From NCBI RefSeq assembly GCF_003086295.3, contig NC_092039.1, positions 94,511,061 to 94,575,060 on the forward strand: a DNA stretch of 64,000 nt, written 5' to 3'. The DNA comes from Arachis hypogaea. Taxonomy: Eukaryota > Streptophyta > Magnoliopsida > Fabales > Fabaceae. The first letter of the stretch is position 1. Every line of letters starts with the position of its first letter. Below are positions 56,097 through 64,000 of this stretch, in pieces. The notes under the pieces are model-generated. The model ran no database searches, was not told where the DNA came from, and worked only from the letters and a program-made list of their open reading frames with translations. The translations under genes and the position numbers were made by a program.

Positions 56097-56395
56097 TCCA
56101 CGCGTAGGCGCACTTGGCGCGTACGCGTCGTTCTTCGAGAAGGCACCATCCACGCGTGCGCGTGGTGTGCGCGTGCGCGTCGATGCGCTGCACCCAATGC
56201 CCAGCCATTTTCCCGAGAGTTGTGCCAGAGTTATGCCAGTTTTGTGCCTGGGGCGCAAATACACCCACGCGTACGCGTGGCTGACGCTTACGCGACGTCT
56301 GGCTGTGTTTCAATCCGTGCGTCCGCGTGTATGACGCATACGCGTCGATGAGCTTTGTGGTCATCCACGCGTGCGCGTGGAGTACGCGTACGCGT
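56097..56395. repeat. CpG-rich palindrome pairs in 3' LTR
   Basis: Same five pairs as 49343-49645 with a few substitutions, for example the first pair is CCACGCGTAGGCGCAC and GGCGCGTACGCGTCG. Confidence 0.72.
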
Positions 56396-56809
56396 GGCCC
56401 TGTTTTCATCCCAAAGTTGATTTTTGAGTATTAAAAGCCAAATCTCATACTTCTAAGCCTCCGATCTCACCCCTTATGTATTAAATCATTATGATATGCC
56501 TAGCAATGAGAAAGGAGCTAGGGAATGTGGTAACTTGCGAGTGAAGCAAGGGGAAAAGTTATGATCAACGATGATTATATGAGATATGGAGGATGACGGT
56601 GGGAGTACCGTGTATGCCATGAGCCGAAGAACTATATTTATTGATAAATGGATGGTTCTTGATTGGACCATGAGCCGGGTGGCTGAGTTATTGCCGGGTC
56701 ACGGCAAAGTCATTATTGATTATGGCTGAGTATAAATGCATATATGATTAATGAATGAATGTGTTAAATGGATAATAATGGAAAATGTTGAAATGTGATG
56801 TGTAACCCC

Positions 56810-57330
56810 GGGTAGTAGGCAGTGGCGTTGTCCACTTGCTCCGGGTATGAGACGGAAAATGATGTTTATGATAAATGAGTTAATTATGGAGTTTTGAATG
56901 AATGTAACTCTGATACCTGGGTAATAGTAAGGGTTGTGGTTCATCCCACTTGCTCCAGGTTAATGCTTGAGATTTGATAACAATGAGGATTGATAATATG
57001 AATTGAGATTGAATGAATATATGCTTGAGATACATGGGCAGTAGCAAGGGTTGTGGTTCGTCCCGCTTGCTCCGGGCCAATGCTTGAGAGACCTGGGCAG
57101 TAGCAAGGGTTGTGGTTCGTCCCGCTTGCTCCGGGTCAATGCTTAAGATACCTGGGCAGTAGCAAGGGTTGTGGTTCGTCCCACTTGCTCCAGGTCAGAG
57201 ATTGTGACGCCTGGGTAGTAGCGGCAGTAGTGGTGAATCCACTCGCTTCAGGTTGAGCTTTTAAACACCCGCCTGGGTAGTAGCCGCAGTAGTGGTTATT
57301 CCACTGGCTCTGGGCTGAGCGGGTAGTAGC
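56810..57330 (+). repeat. Hairpin-forming tandem units, six plus one divergent
   Basis: Units begin near 56916, 57032, 57092, 57151, 57209 and 57272, with the divergent one near 56808. In the first four the stem is AGCAAG/CTTGCT or its AGTAAG variant; in the last two it is AGTGG/CCACT. Other LTR copy: 50053-50402. Confidence 0.75.
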
Positions 57331-58332
57331 AAGGGGGTTGTAGCTCAAACCTACTTGCTCCGCAAGGGGTGTTTCTATCCAATGGTTAGCTACCAGGACA
57401 TGTCGGGTTGGCTATATAACCGACAGATGATATCATCAGCCATAGGGCAGGCATACATCATTTGCATATGTTTGAATTGTTTGGGTTTGCCTATTTGTTT
57501 TGGATTTCTACATCATATATGCTATGTTACCTGATTATGTGCTACTTGTTCTACTTGTACCTTATTTGTGTATTACTTGCCTGTATTGCTTGTGTTTGTA
57601 CAACTGAGAGGCCCCTCATGCTGGTGTCGTTGGATGTTGGGGGCTGTTCTTGATGAGATGAATTGGTGATGTGATTGCATGATGATGATGATTTTTGAAT
57701 GAGGTAATTTGAGCCCCCTGGGTAGACGCAGTGATGTGATTTCACTAGCTCCAGGCGAGGGTATGATGTATTGATATAGAGTTGCTGAGGCAGAACAACT
57801 GGTGATGGTTTTGCTTATGATTCTGAGTCTGATTCGTGGAAGAATCAGCGAGTTGGGAAACATGTGTAACATGAACTAGATTTAGTATCCCCTTACGACA
57901 GATGCCTATTTATGGATTAGTGAGAATCTAGGCTGGATACTTGGTGAAAAAGAGTTTAGGATGCTTAGTGAGTTTTTATTGCAGTGCATTGTATTTATTT
58001 GGCACTTTTACTGTACTGGGAACCCATGGGCCCGGGGTTCTCATTCCGTATATATCTCTTGTTTTTCAGATACAGGTTCAGGTATTCAGAAGTGAGCTGC
58101 GGTTCGTCTGAGAGACGGCGAAGATATTTATTTTTTCTACTTTGTGTTTTGCTTAGAATCTCTCCACCTTTGTTTTGAAAAGACTATATTACGTGTTGAA
58201 CTCTTTTGGAACTTGCCTATAGAGGCTCTTATATTTCCTTTGGGAGAGATTAGGATGTACTGTTGTCAGTTACTTTCATACTGTACCCTAGTCGGCCTAA
58301 ACTTCGCGGGTCGCGACTAGTGGCTATTTACT

Positions 58333-58370
<38 letters not shown>

Positions 58371-58958
58371 ATCTGTTATCTATCTCTTAATCTCCTTTAT
58401 GCCTTGTCCGTATATCGCTTTCGGCTTCACAGTTTAGCTTTTCGTTGTCGAAACGTGAGTGATACGTCTTCGCGATTTTATTTCTACTCTTTTCAGGCTT
58501 CTTGATTAATACTCCTTTCGAAATTAACTATATTTATATATTAAAAATCCACTTGAGAGTCGTACCACCGTAATATCATTGACTTATGACTTGAGCATAA
58601 GGATTTGAATATTAGGGTGTTACATCCAAAGACAAGTCAGCCTTCAATGTGGTCCCCTGGCAAGAGGATCAATCAGTTGCTTCGACTAGTTTCTTACATT
58701 GGTAAGATTCCAGAGTAATTGGCGGCAATATTCTCTAATCAACAAGCTTCACAGATACAAACACAATAGTAATTATTTTATTTATGCTTGATCTTTTTAT
58801 AATGGTGTCAACAATTATCAGATTTTAAATTGTTTTAGAAGAATAAATTAATTTCATAAATTTTTATCTGAAATGGTTTATCTATTTATTCTTTTTTATT
58901 ATGTTTCAAATTATACTTTTCTGGTAGGAATCAAATAAGAAGAGTGAGATTTTATCAC

Positions 58959-60646
58959 TGATGAGCGGATAATTTGTACGCTTTTTGGCATTTTTTTTAG
59001 TATGTTTTTAGTATGATCTAGTTAGTTTTTAGTATATTTTTATTAGTTTTTAGTTTAAATTCACTTTTCTGGACTTTACTATGAGTTTGTGTGTTTTTCT
59101 GTTATTTCAGGTATTTTCTGGCTGAAATTGAGGGACCTGAGCAAAAATCTGATTCAGAGACTAAAAAGGACTGCAGATGCTGTTGGATTCTGACCTCCCT
59201 GCACTCGAAGCGGATTTTCTGGAGCTACAGAAGCCCAATTGGCGCGCTCTTAACGGCGTTGGAAAGTAGACATCCTGGGCTTTCCAGAAATATATGATAG
59301 TCCATACTTTGCCCAAGATTTGATGGCCCAAACCGGCGTTCAAAGTCACCCTCAGAAATTCCAGCGTTAAACGCCGGAACTGGCACCAAAATGGGAGTTA
59401 AACGCCCAAACTGGCATAAAAGCTGGCGTTTAACTCCAAGAGGAGTCTCTATACGAAAATGGTTCATTGCTCAGCCCAAGCACACACCAAGTGGGCCCGG
59501 AAGTGGATTTTTATGTCATTTACTCATCTTTGTAAACCCTAGACTACTAGTTTTCTATAAGTAGGACATTATACTATTGTATTTTCATCTTGGTTCTTCT
59601 GGTTCCCTCTCTGGGACCGAAGCCAATGATCACACTATCACTTATGTATTTTCAACGGTGGAGTTTCTACACACCATAGATTAAGGTGTGGAGCTCTGCT
59701 GTACCTCGAGTATTAATGCAATTACTATTGTTCTTCTATTCAATTCCGCTTGTTCTTGTTCTAAGATACCACTTGTTCTTCAACTTGATGAATGTGATGA
59801 TCCGTGACACTCATCATCATTCTCACCTATGAACGTGTGCCTGACAACCACCTCCATTCTACCTTAGATTGGGTGGATATCTCTTGGATTCCTGATACAC
59901 GATGCATGGTTGATCGCTTGACAACCGAGCGCTCGCCTGACAAACGAGCCAGCCATTCCGTGAGATCAGAGTCTTCGTGGTATAGGCTAGAACTGATGGC
60001 GGCATTCAAGAGAATCCAGAAGGTCTAACCTTGTCTGTGGTATTCTGAGTAGGATTCAATGATTGAATGACTGTGACGTGCTTCAAACTCCTGAAGGCGG
60101 GGCGTTAGTGACAGACGCAAAAGAATCACTGGATTCTATTCCGGCCTGATCGAGAACCGACAGATGGATAGCCGTGCCGTGACAGGGTGCGTTGAACATT
60201 TCCATTGAGAGGATGGGAGGTAGCCACTGACAACGGTGAAACCCTTGCTTAAGCTTGCCATGGAAAGGAGTAAGAAGGATTGGATGAAGACAGTAGGAAA
60301 GCAGAGAGACGGAAGGGAAGGCATCTTCATACGCTTATCTGAAGTTCCTACCAATGAATTACATAAGTATCTCTATCTTTATCTTTATGTTTTATGCGTT
60401 TATCACCATACCCATTTGAGTTTGCCTGACTAAGATTTACAAGGTGACCATAGCTTGCTTCATACCAACAATCTCTGTGGGATCGACCCTTACTCGCGTA
60501 AGGTTTATTACTTGGACGACCCAGTACACTTGCTGGTTAGTTGTGCGAAGTTGTGTTTATGCCATGGTATTGAACACCAAGTTTTTGGATTCATTACCGG
60601 GGATTATTTGATTTGTGAAAAGTATTGATCACAATTTCGTGCACCA
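58959..60646 (+). mobile_element. Solo LTR, Athila-type subfamily 1
   Basis: 1688 bp from TGATGAG to GTGCACCA with ATCAC duplicated at 58954-58958 and 60647-60651. Close to the LTRs at 7441 and 16209 but lacking about 90 bp, including the GGCCATTCGGCC region. It has TATAAGTA instead of TATAAATA (59556-59563). The internal region has been lost by LTR recombination. Confidence 0.92.
59556..59563 (+). promoter_or_regulatory. Mutated LTR TATA box TATAAGTA
   Basis: One base differs from the TATAAATA of related LTRs, which may weaken the promoter. Confidence 0.45.
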
Positions 60647-60924
60647 ATCACCAAAAGAGTTTGAAAGTAGATCTTTTGAAACAAGTAACAGAGGAATGTG
60701 ATCTTTTTATGATGAAAATTTGATGTATTAAGAGTTACGTATTAAGACATTTATAATTTAAAAAACATGTTATGTTTGATATATTATTTGTATAGGAATT
60801 ATTACATTTGATTTTCAATACTAAAAAAAGCACATATTATGTTTGTACTTTGTTTATAAGTTATGTAATGTTTTGTTTATGAGTTATGATTTTTTGTTAT
60901 TGTAAAATTTTAAAATTTAACACG

Positions 60925-61408
60925 GTCAAAATGATAGTTTTAACTGCCATTTTAAATGAGCAAAAATTCTATTTTAATTTAGTAAAAACGATAGCAAAAA
61001 TGACCTTTTTAAACTAAAAATTTTCATTTTACCTGATAAAATGGCAGTTTGTAATCGCTATTTTAACTCTACCAAACGGCGATTTTTAACCGTCATTTTT
61101 AAATAATAAAATGGCACTTTATTTGGATAAAACCGGCAGTTTAATCCACTGTTTTGAATAACATAAAATACTATTTTAATCCTATAAAATCGGTTGTTTT
61201 CAATGGCTATTTTAACCAACCAAAAAATCATTTTATCTGAATATAACAGCAGTTAAATGTCGCTTTAAACAAACAAAAAACTATCATTTTAACCTTAATA
61301 ATTATGAAAAATTACCGTAATAACCAAAATGGTATTTAGGATTATGGTTGTTTGAACAATCATAATAACCCAAAATAACTGCGGTAATTACCAAAGTTTT
61401 TTATAGTG
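60925..61408 (-). repeat. CACTA right end and subterminal repeats
   Basis: At least eight words of TTTTAACTGCCATTTTAA type and its complement (AATGGCAGTTTGTAATCGC) run from about 60925 to 61330, in both directions, followed by the terminus ending TTTTTTATAGTG at 61408. They match the repeat at 38850-38885. Confidence 0.72.
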
Positions 61409-61842
61409 AAAAAAGAATAGGCTCTCTCACCTCACTCTTTCGCTAACATTCTCACACGATTCCCTCATTCACAGTTTATTTATTTACACTAACAAAGGTA
61501 AAGTAACTCTCCTTTTCTATCTCTGAACACTAGATGGCCATTTTCTATCTTTGAAACTTTCTTCAGCAACCTTTAATTTTTTTTTAAATGGTAAAGAAAA
61601 ATATTACAATGAAAAAGCACATTGTAAAATATTTTGATGATCCTGTACACGTAAATTTTTTTTTATGTAAAAAAATTATTTATTATATTATATTCATTAT
61701 AGATGACTTAATTTACTTATTTTAGTGTTATTATAGTCATTAGTTATAATAACATTTTTTAGTGTAGTAAAGTAATATGAATATGTTAATTAGTTAAATG
61801 CATGATTTGGAACATATGATGAGTGCATTAATATAATTCACG

Positions 61843-61860
61843 TTGCTGTTGTTGTTGTTG

Positions 61861-61922
<62 letters not shown>

Positions 61923-62160
61923 GGGGTTGTTATTACTTATTATTATTGTCATTATAATTTTTTTTGGTATTATTATTGTTATTGTTATTGTTGATTTTAT
62001 AATTATTTTTGTTATAATTTATTATTATTATTATTATCATTATCACTATTATTATTGTTATTAAAATATTCTTATTATTACTGTTATTTAGCATTATTGT
62101 TTATTGTAACCAACTTTTTAAGAATATTATTATTATTATTATTAAACTGTAACTATTGTT
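61843..62160. repeat. (GTT)n(ATT)n microsatellite
   Basis: A pure tract, about 20 bp of GTT units then about 60 bp of ATT units (61843-61922), then decaying ATT-rich sequence to 62160. The poly-leucine open frame over it is an artefact of the repeat. Confidence 0.92.
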
Positions 62161-62305
62161 CTAATTGTTTTGGTGTTACTGTTATTATTTTTATTAATAA
62201 AGCGATGATGATTCCTTAATGTTATTAACTAGTTAATAATTTTAAGATGATTAATTTGTTATTGTTATTAATATTTCATTGTTACCGTTATCATAGTGTT
62301 GTTAG

Positions 62306-62873
62306 TAGGGGTGGAAAAAGACTAAGTACTCTGCCAGGGGTCTGTAGCTTGGTTTGTGTTTGGCTTCGCTTGGTTTAATTTAGTATAAAATAGACACAGA
62401 TTCAGACTCTTATAAAAGTCTTATTATGTTAATAGGTCAGGTTTAGCCTTACTAATTAGCCTTATTGGCCTGTCAGACCTGTCCGGACCTGTTAATACAT
62501 AATTACATATATAAATAATTTTTTATTATTAATAAAATTATAAAATATTTTAAAATTTTTATATTTAATTATAAATAATTTTGTATATTTTAAAATTTAA
62601 AATATTTTATAAATATTAAATATGACATATTACATTTAAATATATTTGTTAAAAAATAAGTTTTTTTTAATAATATTTTTATTTTTGTAAAAAAAAAAAT
62701 TATCAGGTCTTTTAACAGGTTTCAGGCCAGACCAGGCTGAATAACAAGTCAAATTTAGTACTTTAAAAAAAGTTTATAACAGGCTGCAGGCCAAACTCAG
62801 GCCAATTGATTACATGACAGGACAGGCCTGTTAAAAGCAAAACTTGGCCTGACCTGACCTATTTTTACCCCTA
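62306..62873. mobile_element. hAT-type MITE
   Basis: 568 bp. Ends are TAGGGGTGGAAAAAG and, inward from the right, TAGGGGTAAAAATAG. Flanks GTTGTTAG (62298-62305) and ATTGTTAG (62874-62881) match at 7 of 8 bases, as expected for hAT. The interior has CAGGCCTG(A/T)-rich arms around an AT-rich core and no frame. Confidence 0.82.
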
Positions 62874-63056
62874 ATTGTTAGGATTATTATTCATTTATAA
62901 TTACTGTTTTGTTATATAAGTGTTGTGGTTAATCTTTTATTATGTACTGAGATTATTAATAGTTATTGAAGCTGTGTATTGAAATAAAAGAAGGTCTACG
63001 ATATTTATTAAGATTTTATTTAAGAATTATTGCTATTTTTTGTTTACCTTTTTTAG

Positions 63057-63610
63057 GGTTCTAGAATAATTAGACTGAGACACTTATATGCTCCAAGACT
63101 ATATAATCGAAAAGTGAAAGCCTATCTAAGAGTTAATAGCTTTTTCAACATGTCTCGTATTCAAAAATTCTTGGTCAAATAATCTTGATCAATGCCTTAG
63201 TAAAAAGGTGGAATCTGGTTTCTCATACATTTCATCTTTTTATAAGTGAATATACTGTCATATTAGAGAATATGGTTTTAATTCTTGGGATTCAAGGAAA
63301 TGAACAACAGGTTACAAGGCCAACTGCCAATGACCACAAACTCATGGAATAAGAATGTTTGTTGAACTTTAGAGTTGCACCAAATACGAGTGATTATAAA
63401 GGCAGCTTATTAAGCTAATGTGGTTGTGCAATGTTAAACATGGTATAATGTTGACTAATCATGAGGTTATGGAGTGTTATACCAGATGCCACATCATGTC
63501 GTTATTTGGTATAACATTATTTCTGGACAAGTCTAGTGCGAGGGTGCATTGAAAGTTTCTGTTCTTGCACCAGGTCGCCATCCCCCGACTTTTTCATTAG
63601 CTTGTCGGTA
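63057..63610 (+). pseudogene. Plant mobile domain (MAIN-like) pseudogene
   Basis: Pieces in changing frames follow the order of the plant mobile domain: LRHLYAPRLYNRKVKAYLRV and NMSRIQKFLVK (63075-63180), NLDQCLSKKVESGFSYISS (63180-63245), LIKLMWLCNVKHG (63405-63445), then EVMECYTRCHIMSLFGITLF and LDKSSARVH (63463-63552). Stops and frame changes are frequent. Intact members are nuclear MAIN-like proteins or parts of MULE and Ty3 elements, by family knowledge. Here nothing functional remains. Assigned by recognition only. Confidence 0.55.
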
Positions 63611-63699
63611 AGAGCTCTTACAATGTATATTATTAGTGATATATAGTTAAATCATTTACATGCATTATATTCCTCTAATACTTATGATGCCATAAGTGG

Positions 63700-64000
63700 A
63701 ATGAGTATGATTTTCCATTAATACTTATGTGCGGTCCTAACTTGGATAGCGTTGAACCAAAGTTAGAGATTGCATTGTGGATTTCAATAGAACATCTGAG
63801 CAATTCTGGATATGTAACATGAAATCCTGTTGACTATGGGTGCGTGAGGTCTCTGTGTCGTTAAGGCTAAAGTCAGAGAAGCAGCACTTTCTGATTCGGA
63901 AGATCTGCCTTGTCTGTGGCACCTTGAGTAGGATCGTGAAGGGGAGTGGATTGCTTAGAGCTTCATCTTCTACTATAGTGAGAAATCTAGAGGTGGCTTG
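63700..64000. mobile_element. Possible LTR remnant at window edge
   Basis: GGAAGATCTGCCTTGTCTGT and TTGAGTAGGATCGTGAAGG resemble the conserved segment GGAAGGTCTAACCTTGTCTG...GAGTAGGATTC of the LTRs at 8588 and 60020. The match is short and diverged, and the feature continues beyond the window. Confidence 0.35.

Larger units (their letters stand above)
47333..58624 (+). mobile_element. Complete gag-only LTR retrotransposon (TR-GAG type) with very long LTRs
   Basis: 11,292 bp. LTRs are at 47333-51688 (4356 bp) and 54076-58624 (4549 bp), starting TGTAATACCCGG and ending GGGTGTTACA. TCCAA is duplicated at 47328-47332 and 58625-58629. The internal region is only about 2.4 kb: initiator-tRNA-Met-type primer site (51692), gag (51899-52943), non-coding remnant, polypurine tract (54064-54075). 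There is no protease, reverse transcriptase or integrase. Gag resembles that of Tekay/Del-type chromoviruses, by recognition. It must have moved using another element's enzymes. Confidence 0.92.
54076..58624 (+). mobile_element. 3' LTR of gag-only element
   Basis: 4549 bp, TGTAATACCCGG to GGGTGTTACA, followed by TCCAA. TATA box at 54457-54464. CpG palindrome pairs at 56097-56395, seven tandem hairpin units (about 56810-57330), (TA)n at 58337-58368. A GATGAGAATTCCTAGGC segment near 55062 is absent from the 5' LTR. The number of differences shows this insertion is older than the nested Athila-type element. Confidence 0.92.
47302..58701 (+). pseudogene. Possible exon interrupted by the gag-only element
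   Basis: Joining across the insertion (left 47302-47332, right after the second TCCAA at 58630) keeps one frame open through KVS and then KDKSAFNVVPWQEDQSVAST, ending at a donor-like GTAAG (58702). Only the two short edges are coding-like; everything between is the retrotransposon. The composition suggests a true exon of the CACTA accessory gene or of captured host sequence. The left acceptor is unclear. Confidence 0.35.
38723..61408. mobile_element. CACTA (En/Spm-type) element expanded by three retrotransposon insertions
   Basis: The left end CACTACAAAAAAAACTTG and the right end, read inward as CACTATAAAAAACTTTGG, are inverted and carry the CACTA signature. A 3-bp duplication AAA flanks it (38720-38722, 61409-61411). 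Subterminal repeats of TTTTAACTGCCATTTTAA type lie inside both ends. Subtracting two solo LTRs and the gag-only element leaves about 7.9 kb. No TNP2/TnpD transposase was recognised, so it is probably non-autonomous. It carries exon-like pieces (43540-44022, 45522-45859). Confidence 0.82.

Noticed and set aside
61843..62064. Poly-leucine membrane-like frame
   Set aside because: It is a translation of the GTT/ATT microsatellite.
1..64000. tRNA, rRNA or small nuclear RNA genes
   Set aside because: I looked for tRNA-like promoter boxes and known RNA motifs while reading; only primer binding sites resembling tRNA ends were found.

Overview
The window is repeat-dense plant nuclear DNA, and I see no intact host gene in it. 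Several LTR families, with ends such as TGATGAGCGGATAATTT and arrays of GGCGTTTAACGCC-type palindromes, look to me like those of peanut (Arachis). That assignment is recognition from memory, not a search result. The sequence reads as intergenic or pericentromeric DNA built by repeated nested transposon insertion.

Layout. (1) 1-5205, minus strand: 5' part of a non-autonomous Athila-type Ty3 element (truncated LTR, tRNA-Asp-type primer site, leader, dead gag-protease frame). (2) 5206-20356, plus strand: 3' part of a relative (intact 382-codon ORF2, 3' untranslated region, 3' LTR at 18559-20356), split by a complete younger relative at 7441-17989 with LTRs of 1781 bp and target duplication AGCAT. 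Parts 1 and 2 meet head to head at an inverted junction near 5200. (3) 20357-24330: decayed FIDEL-like fragment with an ORF2-type pseudogene and an LTR at 22823-24330. (4) 24331-26216: unassigned retroelement-like remnant. (5) 26218-32460: AT-rich tandem repeats split by a degenerate hAT-like element (26932-31098), itself split by a 3.25-kb Mutator-like element (26970-30217) with ~375-bp terminal inverted repeats, a perfect 9-bp target duplication and captured gene fragments. (6) 33199-35420, minus: 5'-truncated L1-type LINE. (7) 36571-38150: possible LTR and a decayed Copia reverse transcriptase. (8) 38723-61408: CACTA element with a 3-bp duplication (AAA), about 7.9 kb of its own sequence, holding two solo LTRs (40615-42409, 58959-60646) and a complete gag-only element (47333-58624, LTRs 4.36 and 4.55 kb). 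(9) 61409-64000: ATT/GTT microsatellite, hAT-type MITE, decayed plant-mobile-domain pseudogene and a possible LTR remnant.

The strongest signals outside ordinary annotation are non-coding. Palindromes are spaced about 31 bp apart (three helical turns) in the LTR, leader and inter-ORF region of one family. A small hairpin with an AGGA-type loop precedes ORF2 and the 3' LTR, and its stem changes between families while pairing is kept. CpG-rich palindromes come in pairs 17-18 bp apart inside the LTRs of two unrelated families. Hairpin-forming tandem repeats differ in copy number between the two LTRs of the gag-only element. All identities and coordinates were read by eye; no alignment or database search was run.
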